A DNA stretch of 61,131 nt from Bacillota bacterium (GCA_023439505.1 JAEXNR010000050.1:1-61131); one strand, 5' to 3'. Counted from the first letter of the stretch, positions 40,669 to 50,444 are shown. The notes: generated by a model not told the origin, from the letters alone. Numbers and translations: made by a program.

Positions 40669-41797
40669 TACAGGGATTGCCGCCGGAAATGGAAGAGCGA
40701 GCAACGGACTATATCGTGGTGTTGCATCCCAGAGTGAACTGATCATTGTAAAGCTGGGAACCTCGGTGGGTGAGTCATTTCCACGTACGACCCAGCTCAT
40801 GAGTGCACTGGATTTTGTGGTAAGGCAGTCAATTGCACTGGGAAGACCGGTGGCGGTCAATGTCAGCTTTGGCAATAACTATGGTTCCCATACGGGAACG
40901 TCACTGCTGGAGAGCTTTGTAGATGATATTGCAACCCAGGGCAGAACCAATATTATGATCGGTACAGGCAATGAGGGGGCTTCAGGGAACCATGTTCAGG
41001 GGGTTCTGACGATGGGCAATACGACGGGAATCGATCTGGCGGTCAGTGATTATGAATTCACTACCAATGTACAGATCTGGAAGAACTACTTTGACCAATT
41101 TGATATTACCATTATTGCACCCAATGGAACCAGAGTGGGTCCGATTCCAAGAATTCTTGGAAAACAACAATTTCGGATTGCCCAGACTGATATTCTTCTC
41201 TATTATGGAGATCCCACGCCCTATAACCCGCAGCAGGAAATTTACATTGAGTTTATTCCTGTCAATGATTATATCAATTCCGGAGTCTGGCGCTTTGAAC
41301 TGGTTCCGAGAAGAATTGTGGTGGGCGATTATGATATGTGGCTTCCTGCCGGAGGTATGAGTAACCCGCAGACCAGGTTTTTACTCACCTCAGAATTTAC
41401 AACGCTGACCATTCCCTCCACGTCAATGCGTGCCATCACAGTAGGAGCATATAATGCCTATACGGACAGTTATGCCCCGTTTTCAGGGAGGGGCTTTACC
41501 AGAAATGGTATGATAAAGCCCGATCTGGTGGCGCCCGGCGTTGATATTAATTCCTGTGCTCCCGGGGGCGGATATGCCATCAGATCCGGAACCTCAATGG
41601 CAACGCCCTTCGTCACCGGCAGCGGGGCACTATTGATGGAATGGGGTATTGTAAGAGGAAACGATCCATTTCTGTATGGGGAGAAGGTTAAGGCTTATTT
41701 GATCAATGGAGCCAGACAGCTGCGGGTGGAGAGTGTGTATCCTAACCGGACACTGGGATATGGGGCGCTGTGTCTGGAGAGAAGCATCCCGATGTAA
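40661..41797 (+). pseudogene. S8 (Csp-like subtilisin) protease, 3' part
   Basis: 378 codons in the frame that continues 26817-27410. It starts with THVTGIAAGNG after the His box, includes the family's inserted jelly-roll-like domain (VQIWKNYFDQFDITIIAPNG) and the oxyanion-type Asn region (GTGNEGASGN), and has the catalytic Ser in RSGTSMATPFVTG. There is no ribosome binding site for separate translation near the junction, and internal ATGs lack the His box, so it is not an independent gene. Joined with the 5' part it gives 576 residues, the usual size for CspA/B/C-like proteases. Confidence 0.9.
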
Positions 41798-41884
41798 GTT
41801 AAGCCGATGATGATTCTGATTTTGCAAAAGAGTATCATGGTCAGGGAGGGCCGAGAGGATAGGGAATAACGCTCAACTTTGGTT

Positions 41885-41913
41885 TTGACAAATCTGGCGG
41901 AAACGATTATAAT
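41885..41913 (+). promoter_or_regulatory. Promoter of fba
   Basis: TTGACA (41885-41890), 17-bp spacer, TATAAT (41908-41913): perfect consensus, as expected for a highly expressed glycolytic gene. Confidence 0.85.
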
Positions 41914-41984
41914 GTATGCTGATATAATTTTTTAGATTTGGGTTATTTTATTCAAATAAATATTTTTTAACGGAGGATATCATT

Positions 41985-42851
41985 ATGGCATTAGTATCAG
42001 CAAAAGAAATGCTTACCAAGGCAAAGCAGGGCAAATATGCAGTTGGCCAGTTCAATATTAATAATCTTGAGTGGACAAAAGCAGTTTTATTGACAGCAGA
42101 AGAATTAAAATCACCTGTCATTCTCGGAGTTTCAGAAGGTGCCGGCAAATATATGTGCGGTTATAAAACCGTTGTTGGTATGGTAAACGGAATGTTGGAA
42201 GAATTAAAAATCACAGTTCCGGTTGCACTTCATTTAGATCATGGCAGCTATAATGGTGCTTTGGCTTGTATCGAAGCAGGCTTTTCATCTGTTATGTTTG
42301 ACGGATCTCATTATCCCATCGCTGAGAATATTGAGAAGACAACAGAACTCGTTGGAATTTGCGAGAGCAAGGGTCTTTCCATTGAAGCAGAAGTTGGCTC
42401 CATCGGCGGCGAGGAAGATGGCGTTATCGGGGCGGGAGAATGTGCTGATCCGGATGAATGCAAGGCAATAGCAGATCTTGGTGTTACCATGCTTGCTGCA
42501 GGCATCGGTAATATTCACGGTAAATACCCTGATAACTGGCCTGGATTAAGCTTTGAAACACTGGATGCAATTCAGCAAAAGACCGGAGATATGCCGTTGG
42601 TACTTCATGGTGGCACAGGTATTCCGGATGATATGATCAAAAAAGCGATTTCACTGGGAGTAGCTAAGATTAATGTTAATACGGAATGCCAGTGGTCATT
42701 CCAGGAAGCAACCCGTAAATATATCGAAGCAGGTAAAGACTTAGAAGGTAAAGGATTTGACCCTCGTAAGTTACTGGCACCCGGTACAGATGCAATCAAA
42801 GCTACGGTAAAGACGAAGATGGAGTTATTTGGTTCAGTAGGTCAGGCATAA
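41985..42851 (+). CDS. fba: Class II fructose-1,6-bisphosphate aldolase
   Basis: 288 residues, zinc-dependent. Cleaves fructose-1,6-bisphosphate to dihydroxyacetone phosphate and glyceraldehyde-3-phosphate. Markers: GQFNINNLEW at the N-terminus, VALHLDHGSYNGALACIEAGFSSVMFDGSH (zinc His and catalytic Asp), EAEVGSIGGEEDGV, IGNIHGKYP and LHGGTGIPDD, then KINVNTEC. GGAGG precedes the ATG. Monocistronic, between a consensus promoter and a strong terminator. Confidence 0.96.
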   Translation: MALVSAKEMLTKAKQGKYAVGQFNINNLEWTKAVLLTAEELKSPVILGVSEGAGKYMCGYKTVVGMVNGMLEELKITVPVALHLDHGSYNGALACIEAGFSSVMFDGSHYPIAENIEKTTELVGICESKGLSIEAEVGSIGGEEDGVIGAGECADPDECKAIADLGVTMLAAGIGNIHGKYPDNWPGLSFETLDAIQQKTGDMPLVLHGGTGIPDDMIKKAISLGVAKINVNTECQWSFQEATRKYIEAGKDLEGKGFDPRKLLAPGTDAIKATVKTKMELFGSVGQA

Positions 42852-42904
42852 GAAGAACGGTCCATCCAAAGGGTAATGTACGATCTGACGGAGTTTAAGT
42901 AGGA

Positions 42905-42964
42905 GCTGAAAGAATCGGAATACTTTATTAATATAAAGTGTTCCGATGATCTTTCAGCTTTTTT
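42905..42964 (+). terminator. fba terminator
   Basis: GCTGAAAG...TCGGAATACTTTA pairs with TAAAGTGTTCCGA...CTTTCAGC, followed by six T. Confidence 0.92.
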
Positions 42965-43017
42965 GTATTAGATTTAAATTAAAATTGGTTAAGAAACCTT
43001 CACGAGTATCCATATTG

Positions 43018-43026
43018 TGGTATAAT
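43018..43026 (+). promoter_or_regulatory. Extended -10 upstream of the ABC exporter operon
   Basis: TGG-TATAAT (43018-43026), an extended -10, with only a weak -35 (TTCACG at 42999). A second TTGACA at 43084 lacks a good -10. Confidence 0.4.
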
Positions 43027-43133
43027 AAGGCTGTTTAGCGGCAAACTTCTAAGGAACAGCCATTAATTTCATGCCAAAGGCCGTTGACAATAAAAAACCA
43101 AATCATAGATAGGGTAAAGGAAAGAGGGGAATT

Positions 43134-44078
43134 ATGTCTTTAAGTGTTAGTAATTTAACAAAAAAATACGGTGAAAAAGTAGTAGTAGATAATTTGAATT
43201 TTGAAATTAACCGTCCGGGTGTTTATGCTTTATTGGGAACCAATGGTGCCGGTAAGACAACAACACTTCGTATTATTCTTGGTATGCTGGCAAGTAACGG
43301 AGGATCGGTATTATGGAATGGAAAACCTCTTGATGCAGTTAGTGCAAATGTGGGATACCTGGCCGAAGAACGTGGATTATATCCCAAGTATTCCTTATTG
43401 GATCAATTATTATATTTTGCAAAACTGCGCAATGTTTCGAAAAAAGTTGCCATGGACCGCATTACTTATTGGTCAGACCGGTTACAGGTGAATGAATATC
43501 TCTTCCCGCCGAAGGTAAAAGGAAAGAAGACCAATCCCAAGGCCAACCGTGCCGACCAGCTGTCAAAAGGAAATCAGCAGAAGATACAGCTTATGGCAGC
43601 ATTAATATCTGATCCGGAATTAATCATTCTGGATGAACCCCTCAGTGGTCTTGACCCGGTGAATACCGATCTGTTCAAGTCGATTATCAAAGAGGAAATT
43701 GCGAAGAATAAATATTTGATTATGTCCAGCCATCAAATGCCTACCATAGAAGAATTCTGTTCCGATATCACCATCTTAAACAGAGGGAAGGCAGTACTGC
43801 AGGGGAATCTCAATGAAATTAAAAGGGGCTACGGTCGTGTTAATCTCTATGTGAAGAGTGACAAGGACATCGCACCCTATATTGCCGAATTCGGTCTGAA
43901 GATAGAGAATAAGACCCCAAGTGAATATCATCTGAAAGTACAGGGAGAGGAGCAGGCGATGGCCTTTCTGGCAAAATTGATCAGTGAGCATATCCCGGTA
44001 ATTAAATTCGAACTTCGTGAACCGTCACTCCATGAAATATTCATTGAAAAGGTAGGGGATGCTCATGAGAAAGAGTAG
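43134..44078 (+). CDS. ABC transporter ATPase (NatA-like)
   Basis: 314 residues. Walker A GTNGAGKTT (about residue 36), signature QLSKGNQQKIQLMAAL, Walker B LIILDEPLSGLDP, and a C-terminal extension of about 80 residues of the DUF4162 type seen in Na+ or drug-efflux ABC-2 ATPases. It powers the two permeases that follow. The stop overlaps the next start by about 14 bp. Confidence 0.92.
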   Translation: MSLSVSNLTKKYGEKVVVDNLNFEINRPGVYALLGTNGAGKTTTLRIILGMLASNGGSVLWNGKPLDAVSANVGYLAEERGLYPKYSLLDQLLYFAKLRNVSKKVAMDRITYWSDRLQVNEYLFPPKVKGKKTNPKANRADQLSKGNQQKIQLMAALISDPELIILDEPLSGLDPVNTDLFKSIIKEEIAKNKYLIMSSHQMPTIEEFCSDITILNRGKAVLQGNLNEIKRGYGRVNLYVKSDKDIAPYIAEFGLKIENKTPSEYHLKVQGEEQAMAFLAKLISEHIPVIKFELREPSLHEIFIEKVGDAHEKE

Positions 44079-45426
44079 TATTTCCGGTTGGAAGGATGTC
44101 TTTTCCTTTACACTCATTCAGACATTAAAGAACAGGGCATTTATTATATCCTACATTATTTTGCTTTTGCTGGCGGCCGTTTCCATGCCCATCCTTAATA
44201 TGGTCACCTCCGGGTCCGAGGAGGATCCGAATGCACCAAGTCCTGTTTATAAAGTTTATATCAATAATCAGACGTCACTTACCGGAACGGACTTTGCCAA
44301 ATATCTGGAGGAACATCTCCTTAGGTCCCAACAGCCGGAAGATCAGGCCTATACAGAGATTGCGTTTGTCACTATGGCGGAGGATGTTCAGACAGTGACT
44401 GACCGCATTGAAACGAAGGAAACAGATTCTGTTCTTCTGACCATGAATGAAAATGATGGGATGTATTCCCTTGATTTTCAAAAGGCAGGAAAAGGGCCGG
44501 TTAAGGACAACAATCTGGCCGCCCTGGCGAATGTATTATTAAGTAAGTTTACAGATTATAAATTAAGCACGTTGGGGATAACAAAAGAGCAGGAATCCAT
44601 GCTGGAAGCTCCCATCAGTTCAGAGGTTTCATTGACGGATACCAATGGTGATGTGATTGTAAAAGAGGACACTTCCATCTCCTTTAGTGAATATTGGTTT
44701 ATCTATGGAATTCTGTTTGTTGTCATGATGGTTAATATCATGGCCAGCACACAGATCGCCAACTCCATCGTTACCGAGAAATCAACTCGTGTTATAGAAT
44801 ATCTGCTGATGTCGGTAAAACCGTTGGCTATTATGGTAGGGAAGATTATTGCCATGTTAACCGCAGTATTACTGCAAATGATATCCATTGTCGCATTCTT
44901 ATTCATTTCCAATGGGATTACGGCTCGCTTATCGTCAGGCAGCGGTGAAACAGTTTTATCCCAATACTTACCATCCAATATTTTTGAGAACCTTAATTTC
45001 CTGAATATCATCATCTGTTTCCTTGTCATTATTCTTGGTATGATCTTCTATGCAGCCCTGGCGGGACTTGCCGGTGCAACTGTCAGCAAGATCGAAGAAC
45101 TCAGGGAAGGTTTGACACTGTTTACTATTGTTAATTTGATCGGGGTATATGTCGGTCTGGGTGCCGCAGGTACTTTGATGGGCAGCGGGGTGAATGCGTA
45201 TGTTGTTTTCACCTTTTTATTCCCGCTATCCTCTCCGTTTTTATTGCCCGGTGCCATATTAATCGGGAAAGTAAGCCTGCCGATCCTTGCTGCTTCCATC
45301 CTACTACAGATTGTCTTTATTGTTTTACTGTTCCTGTTTGTTGCCAGGGTGTATGAGACACTGATCCTTCACACAGGTAACAAAATTAAGATGAAAGATC
45401 TGTTTAAGATTTCGAAGACAGCATAG
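44065..45426 (+). CDS. ABC-2 type permease (NatB-like), subunit 1
   Basis: About 453 residues: an N-terminal membrane helix, an extracellular domain of about 170 residues, then five or six helices (YGILFVVMMVNIMASTQIANSIVTEKSTRVIEYLLMSVKP is the hallmark after the second helix). ATG 44065 is 8 bp after GGTAGGGG. Export substrate unknown (Na+, peptide or drug). Confidence 0.88.
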   Translation: MRKSSISGWKDVFSFTLIQTLKNRAFIISYIILLLLAAVSMPILNMVTSGSEEDPNAPSPVYKVYINNQTSLTGTDFAKYLEEHLLRSQQPEDQAYTEIAFVTMAEDVQTVTDRIETKETDSVLLTMNENDGMYSLDFQKAGKGPVKDNNLAALANVLLSKFTDYKLSTLGITKEQESMLEAPISSEVSLTDTNGDVIVKEDTSISFSEYWFIYGILFVVMMVNIMASTQIANSIVTEKSTRVIEYLLMSVKPLAIMVGKIIAMLTAVLLQMISIVAFLFISNGITARLSSGSGETVLSQYLPSNIFENLNFLNIIICFLVIILGMIFYAALAGLAGATVSKIEELREGLTLFTIVNLIGVYVGLGAAGTLMGSGVNAYVVFTFLFPLSSPFLLPGAILIGKVSLPILAASILLQIVFIVLLFLFVARVYETLILHTGNKIKMKDLFKISKTA

Positions 45427-45440
45427 AAAAGAGGTGGAGT

Positions 45441-46778
45441 ATGAAAAATAATTTTAGAGGATGGACGTCCGTATTCAGTTTTACTTTTCGACAGGCCACG
45501 AAGGGGGTCAGCTTTAAGCTGGTCACCGTGCTGGTTTCCCTTGCGATTATCGCTATCATTACGGTAATTAATATCATCGCTGCCAAGCCGGATGCGGATG
45601 GCAAAGTGGAACCATCTCCCATCGGGTCAGTATTTGTATTGGATAACAGCGGGTTACAGCTGACAGAGTTTAAACAACAGAGCCCTCAACTATCTTCGGA
45701 ACAATTTCAGCATATTATGTTTGTCAATTTCACCGGAGAAACCAGAGAGGATATCATTCAAAAGGCGGCAGCCGATTCCAATCAGACAATTGTGGTAATT
45801 ATATCAAAAAATGATACCGGATATGATATGGAAGCCGTGGTTCCTCCAAATTCTACCATCACAAAGCAACAGGCAGAATCTGTGATCGGACCGATGACCC
45901 AGGGGTTTGAAGCGAATAAATTATTACAGTCAGGTTTGACGGCGGATCAGCTTATGGTCGCACTGAAACCGGCTACAATCTCAACTACTGATATCGGTGA
46001 AAATACCAATCAGATCGTGTTTATCATCAATATGATTGCACCTATGTTGTTTGGACTGATGCTGTATGTGATGCTAATGCTTTATGGACAGGAGGTCAGT
46101 AAATCAGTATCAACAGAGAAGACCTCCAAGCTGATGGAGACCATATTAACATCCATACATCCCTATGCACTGATTACAGGTAAGGTTTTGGCGGTAACTT
46201 CTATGGCGCTGCTGCAGTTTTCTGCCTGGATTGTCTCTGCCATTGTCGGATTGTATGGAGGATCTGCGATTGCCAGCGCCATCTATCCCCAATATCAGAA
46301 CTCGGTTGTATCATTTATTAATTTTATCAAAGATAATATTGGGGAAACGGCGATGTCTGTACCGGCAGTTATTATGGCATTACTCATCTTCTGTATTGGA
46401 TTTTTATTCTACAGTGTTCTGGCAAGTCTGGCAGGATGTATGGTATCCAAACCGGAAGACACGGCGACATCGCAGGCGATTTTTCAATTCCCTGTTATCA
46501 TCAGTTGGTTAATTTGTTATCTGGCACCGGTTATGGGGAACGAGGGAATATTAAAAGTAGCCAGATATGTTCCGCTTACAACACCGTTTTGTGTACCGGT
46601 TGATCTGATCACCGGTAATATCAGTCTGCTGGAAGGCGGCATATCCATGGCGGTACTGCTGGTATTCACCTTACTGGTTATCATGCTGGCGGGAAGACTT
46701 CATCTGGGATTAATTCTTTACACCGGCCAGAAACCAAGTCTTAAGGTGATTGGAAATATGCTGAGAAACAACAAATAA
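45441..46778 (+). CDS. ABC-2 type permease (NatB-like), subunit 2
   Basis: 445 residues, same layout as the preceding permease (outer domain, then QEVSKSVSTEKTSKLMETILTSIHPYALITGKVLAV). GAGGTGG precedes the ATG. The two permeases with one ATPase suggest a heterodimeric exporter. Confidence 0.88.
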   Translation: MKNNFRGWTSVFSFTFRQATKGVSFKLVTVLVSLAIIAIITVINIIAAKPDADGKVEPSPIGSVFVLDNSGLQLTEFKQQSPQLSSEQFQHIMFVNFTGETREDIIQKAAADSNQTIVVIISKNDTGYDMEAVVPPNSTITKQQAESVIGPMTQGFEANKLLQSGLTADQLMVALKPATISTTDIGENTNQIVFIINMIAPMLFGLMLYVMLMLYGQEVSKSVSTEKTSKLMETILTSIHPYALITGKVLAVTSMALLQFSAWIVSAIVGLYGGSAIASAIYPQYQNSVVSFINFIKDNIGETAMSVPAVIMALLIFCIGFLFYSVLASLAGCMVSKPEDTATSQAIFQFPVIISWLICYLAPVMGNEGILKVARYVPLTTPFCVPVDLITGNISLLEGGISMAVLLVFTLLVIMLAGRLHLGLILYTGQKPSLKVIGNMLRNNK

Positions 46779-46801
46779 TAAGAAAATGGTTTATCATAAA
46801 G

Positions 46802-46851
46802 GCAGGATTGTAATTTTACCGGGTGCGGTTTGTTGCAATCCTGCTTTTTTT
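46802..46851 (+). terminator. Terminator after the ABC exporter operon
   Basis: GCAGGATTG (46802-46810) pairs with CAATCCTGC (46836-46844), followed by seven T. Confidence 0.88.
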
Positions 46852-46922
46852 ATATTTTAATGGATTTTTCCCGGATAGTATCTTATACTACGGAATATGG
46901 GGAATATGAAGGAGTTGAGAGA

Positions 46923-47684
46923 ATGAATGATCATGATAAAGTCTTTCGCCTGGTAATGAAAGCGGGAGAAGTTCTGCTTCATAATGGCGCCGAGATTTTC
47001 CGGGTGCAGGAAACAATGACAATCATAGCGAAATCATTTGAGGCCATGAGTTTGGATGTATTCGTGGTTTCCAACGGTTTATTCGTTACCATGCACCGGG
47101 ACGGAAATAACTATTCGACCCAGATTAAATATGTCCCGATTGCTCAGGTTCATCTGGGACGAGTGGCGGCAGTAAATCACCTCTCCAGAGAGATCGTGGC
47201 AGGAAAATATACCATTGAAGAGGCACTTGCGCAGTTGGAGCATATTTCTATGATGCCATATGAGCATGATGTTCTTCGGATCCTGTTTGCAGGGTTGGGA
47301 AGTGCCAGCTTCGGCTACCTGCTGGGAGGCAGTGCTTATGATAGTCTGGTTTCGTTTATTTCAGGTGTTTTACTTTATATCTTTATCTTATATGCTGAGA
47401 GGATCAGGATTCCGAAAGTCCTGAAAATTGTATTGGGCAGTGCAGGGGTTACTTTGATTTCATTAATCTTATTCCGCATGGGTTTGGGTGACGATTTAAA
47501 TCATATTATCATCGGATCCATTATCTGTCTGGTTCCCGGAGTTTCCATTACCACATCCATCAGAAATTTCTTTAATGGGGATTATCTATCAGGAACAATC
47601 CATCTGGTGGATGCCTTTCTCGTTGCGACCAGTATCTCCGTCGGTGTTGGTGTAATCATAAAGGCCTGGGGATTATTTTTCTGA
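46923..47684 (+). CDS. Threonine/serine exporter ThrE, N-terminal-type subunit
   Basis: About 253 residues. The ThrE_1 (YjjP/DUF1212) soluble domain occupies residues 1-115 (LVMKAGEVLLHNGAEIFRVQETM, DVFVVSNGLFVT), followed by about five membrane helices. ATG 46923 follows AAGGAG; the longer frame begins in the terminator. It forms a two-gene exporter with the next gene. Confidence 0.88.
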   Translation: MNDHDKVFRLVMKAGEVLLHNGAEIFRVQETMTIIAKSFEAMSLDVFVVSNGLFVTMHRDGNNYSTQIKYVPIAQVHLGRVAAVNHLSREIVAGKYTIEEALAQLEHISMMPYEHDVLRILFAGLGSASFGYLLGGSAYDSLVSFISGVLLYIFILYAERIRIPKVLKIVLGSAGVTLISLILFRMGLGDDLNHIIIGSIICLVPGVSITTSIRNFFNGDYLSGTIHLVDAFLVATSISVGVGVIIKAWGLFF

Positions 47685-47751
47685 TTAGCGTGAGTATATC
47701 ATCATTGGAATGTGCATGGCTGCAAATACAAGAAAGGGGCAGAGAAGAATA

Positions 47752-48225
47752 ATGAAAATGATAATTCAATTAATTGTTTCGTTTATCGCAACCGTATCCT
47801 TTGCAGGATTATTCAGCGTACCAAAAAAGGAGTACCTTTACTGCGGAATTACAGGAGCCCTTGGCTGGCTGTTTTATCTGCTGGCTTATCACAAAATAGA
47901 TTCCGTTTCTTTTTCAACGTTTATAGCAACAATCATCCTCACCTTTGTCTCCAGGGTGTTTGCTGTTAACAGAAGAGTGCCGGTTACCATATTTTTAATA
48001 TCCGGGATCTTTCCACTGGTGCCGGGAGCGGGAATCTATTATACGGCCTATTATATTTTCGATAACAATATAGCGGTAGCAGGGGATAAGGGCGTGGAAA
48101 CAATCAGTATTGCCCTTGCCATTGCATTCGGTATCATGCTGGTCTTTGCCATTCCACAGAAGTTATTTTTGTGGGGGAAGAACAGAAGGCGCAGGAGTGA
48201 TAATCTTATCAAGAAGTGGTATTAA
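47752..48225 (+). CDS. Threonine/serine exporter, C-terminal-type subunit (ThrE_2/YjjB)
   Basis: 157 residues, about five helices (VSFIATVSFAGLFSVPKKEYLYCGITGALGWLFYLL, SGIFPLVPGAGIYYTAYYIF). Matches the separate C-terminal half of ThrE found in Firmicutes. ATG 47752 opens the first helix. Confidence 0.85.
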   Translation: MKMIIQLIVSFIATVSFAGLFSVPKKEYLYCGITGALGWLFYLLAYHKIDSVSFSTFIATIILTFVSRVFAVNRRVPVTIFLISGIFPLVPGAGIYYTAYYIFDNNIAVAGDKGVETISIALAIAFGIMLVFAIPQKLFLWGKNRRRRSDNLIKKWY

Positions 48226-48303
48226 AATATTATGATCTCCATAATATCATCAAATTTGCATGATATAGTATAACTATCCCTTATATAAATCGGAGGTTAT
48301 AGT

Positions 48304-48603
48304 ATGAAATGTCATCAAAATGATGAAAAAAATGAAAAAAACAGGCAGCATAGTACATGGAAGCATATGGTTCATATGGTTTTATGCTGTGGTCTTCCGT
48401 TCCTGATCATTTTAGTCTTGCCTGTCATTGCAGGTTTCAGTACAAAGACAGCCACAGTTTTAGGGTTGATTGCACCTTTTATCTGCCCGGTTATGATGGG
48501 TGGTATGATGCTTATGATGCTAAAAGGCAGAAAGAATTCCGCCCAACACAATCCCGGTATTAGCAGTAATGTGCAGATCCCAGATCATAAGCAGGAGATG
48601 TAA
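48304..48603 (+). CDS. Small membrane protein, unknown function
   Basis: 99 residues: a His/Lys-rich hydrophilic start with CHQND and HMVHMVLCCGLP, then two membrane segments, the second very Met-rich (CPVMMGGMMLMMLKG), then a polar tail. GGAGG precedes the ATG. The Cys/His/Met content suggests metal contact, but no family is assigned. Confidence 0.75.
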   Translation: MKCHQNDEKNEKNRQHSTWKHMVHMVLCCGLPFLIILVLPVIAGFSTKTATVLGLIAPFICPVMMGGMMLMMLKGRKNSAQHNPGISSNVQIPDHKQEM

Positions 48604-48650
48604 GCAATGATCAGATCAGTAGTTGAGTTTAAATTCCGACGGATAAAAAA

Positions 48651-48681
48651 GCTGAAGGTATGTACTGCCTTCAGCTTTTTT
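48651..48681 (+). terminator. Terminator after the small membrane protein
   Basis: GCTGAAGG (48651-48658) pairs with CCTTCAGC (48668-48675), followed by six T; an A run on the other side makes it usable for the converging decarboxylase genes. Confidence 0.88.
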
Positions 48682-48715
48682 GTGAAATGATCTGCCGGTC
48701 AACGTATCTCAGGTA

Positions 48716-48865
48716 CTAATCCTGATTTTCCTCTGTTTCTTTCTCACCACTTCCGGAGAACCTGGCAAGCAGCATTACAATGAAAGTTAATATTAAGATT
48801 ACGACAAAGATGCCCAGCATTCCTTTGCCCATGATTTCTAATGAATACATGAAATTTTCCCACAT
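48716..48865 (-). CDS. Very short OadG/gamma-like membrane subunit
   Basis: 49 residues: a short N-terminus, one membrane helix (MLGIFVVILILTFIVMLLARF), then an acidic tail (GSGEKETEENQD). AGGAG precedes the ATG. It follows the decarboxylase beta subunit by 15 bp on the same strand. Size, single helix and position fit a minimal gamma subunit of a Na+-translocating decarboxylase, which anchors the complex. Confidence 0.65.
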   Translation of the reverse strand: MWENFMYSLEIMGKGMLGIFVVILILTFIVMLLARFSGSGEKETEENQD

Positions 48866-48880
48866 AAGAAGCTCCTTTCT

Positions 48881-50035
48881 TTAACCACCGATCCGCTGCA
48901 GAATGTCGCTTACGATATTGATTACAATACCGCCTGCGATTACCGAGCCGATCTGTCCGGATACGTTGGCACTGATTGCATGCATTAACAGGTGATTAGA
49001 GGGATCCTCTTTCAGACCCATCTTTTGAACCACACGGGCTGACATAGGAAAGGCGGAGATACCGGCAGCACCGACCATGGGATTGATCTTATTCTTACGG
49101 AAGAAAAGATTTAATACTTTTGCAAACAATACACCGCCAATGGTATCAAATACAAAGGCAACCAGACCCAGAAGCATAATCATCAGGGTCTTCTCATTTA
49201 CAAAAGCGTCTGCTGTCATTTTAAAGGATATGGTGATACCCAAAAGTAAGGTTATTATGTTGGATAATACATTCTGTGCCGTATCGGATAAAGAATTTAA
49301 TACCCCGCATTCCCGGATTAAGTTACCAAACATCAAAAAGCCAACCAGAGCAACGGACTGAGGTGCAATTAAGCCGGCAACAAAGGTAACAATAATAGGA
49401 AAGAATATTCGTGTTCTTCTTGTTACGGATTTTGGATTATATTCCATACGGATAAGACGTTCTTTTTTGGTAGTAACAAGCTTGATAGCAAATGGCTGCA
49501 CAATAGGAACAAGCGCCATGTACGAGTAGGCCGCTACCGCAATAGGACCCATATAATCGGATTTTAAGATCTGTGATACCAGAATGGAAGTGGGTCCGTC
49601 CGCTGCACCGATGATACCGATAGAAGCAGCATCTCTTAAGCCGAATCCGAGTAAGGCAGCAACTGAGATCGTGAAGAAGATACCAAACTGTGCCGCAGCG
49701 CCAAATAAAAACATTCTGGGATTAGAGAGCAGAGGACCAAAATCAATCATAGCTCCGATACCGATGAATAATAAAATAGGTAATGCTTCTGAGGCCTCAA
49801 TGGTGGTATGAAATAGCCATTCGATAATTCCGTTTGTATTGCCTACACCTTCCAGAGTTTGATTAATGACACCGGATAAGGGCAAATTCACGAGAATTGC
49901 TCCAAAACCCATGGGTAAAAGCAGGGATGGTTCAAACCCCTTTTCAATTGCCAGATAAATCAAAAGAATACCAACGGCATACATAATCCACTGCTGCCAA
50001 CTAATTGCCATAATTCCTGACAATAAGTAATCCAT
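48881..50035 (-). CDS. Sodium-translocating decarboxylase beta subunit
   Basis: About 384 residues with about 9-11 helices. The family signature around the Na+ site is clear (GIIGAADGPTSILVSQIL, and SRVVQK-type sequence AFPMSARVVQKMG). The beta subunit couples decarboxylation of a biotin-bound carboxyl group to Na+ export. ATG 50035 follows GGAGG. No alpha (carboxyltransferase) or biotin carrier gene is adjacent, so the substrate (oxaloacetate, methylmalonyl-CoA or glutaconyl-CoA) cannot be told. Confidence 0.92.
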   Translation of the reverse strand: MDYLLSGIMAISWQQWIMYAVGILLIYLAIEKGFEPSLLLPMGFGAILVNLPLSGVINQTLEGVGNTNGIIEWLFHTTIEASEALPILLFIGIGAMIDFGPLLSNPRMFLFGAAAQFGIFFTISVAALLGFGLRDAASIGIIGAADGPTSILVSQILKSDYMGPIAVAAYSYMALVPIVQPFAIKLVTTKKERLIRMEYNPKSVTRRTRIFFPIIVTFVAGLIAPQSVALVGFLMFGNLIRECGVLNSLSDTAQNVLSNIITLLLGITISFKMTADAFVNEKTLMIMLLGLVAFVFDTIGGVLFAKVLNLFFRKNKINPMVGAAGISAFPMSARVVQKMGLKEDPSNHLLMHAISANVSGQIGSVIAGGIVINIVSDILQRIGG

Positions 50036-50163
50036 AATAACCTCCATCTGCCGCTCTGACGGCATAAAATTAGATACGAAAAGTGTCTTCGTACTTTTTT
50101 CTTAGTTTGCACTAACTTCCATTTTTTTATAAATATATTACTTATTGATAACAAATCTTATCT

Positions 50164-50193
50164 ATTGTAGACGATTACCGTGAAATCTGTCAA
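50164..50193 (-). promoter_or_regulatory. Promoter of the decarboxylase genes
   Basis: On the minus strand TTGACA (50193-50188), 18-bp spacer, TACAAT (50169-50164). Confidence 0.65.
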
Positions 50194-50278
50194 TGGGTAA
50201 TGTAAATTCTAATCAAGCTCTAATAATTCATGGACAATGTGGACAATACAACAACCCAGTAAAAGGCTTTTTGAGCAG

Positions 50279-50307
50279 TTGCCATTTCATGGAGGGTAAT
50301 GTATAAT
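50279..50307 (+). promoter_or_regulatory. Promoter of the TPR lipoprotein gene
   Basis: TTGCCA (50279-50284), 17-bp spacer, TATAAT (50302-50307), in the 409-bp divergent gap to the decarboxylase. Nothing else stands out in that gap. Confidence 0.65.
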
Positions 50308-50444
50308 TAATCTGGGAAAGCCGTGATGGCTGTACATCTAAGCAATCTTATTCTATTGCTTTCCTCACTCTGGTTGAAGTACATATTGGAATTTTCCAGA
50401 TGATGTAACTCATGATAAATTTGATTTTACAACGGAGGAATGGT

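Noticed and set aside
40766..41797. Independent S8 peptidase gene starting at ATG 40766
   Set aside because: It lacks the Asp and His residues and a ribosome binding site; the open frame extends back to the ACCCATGT junction and continues the 26817 gene.
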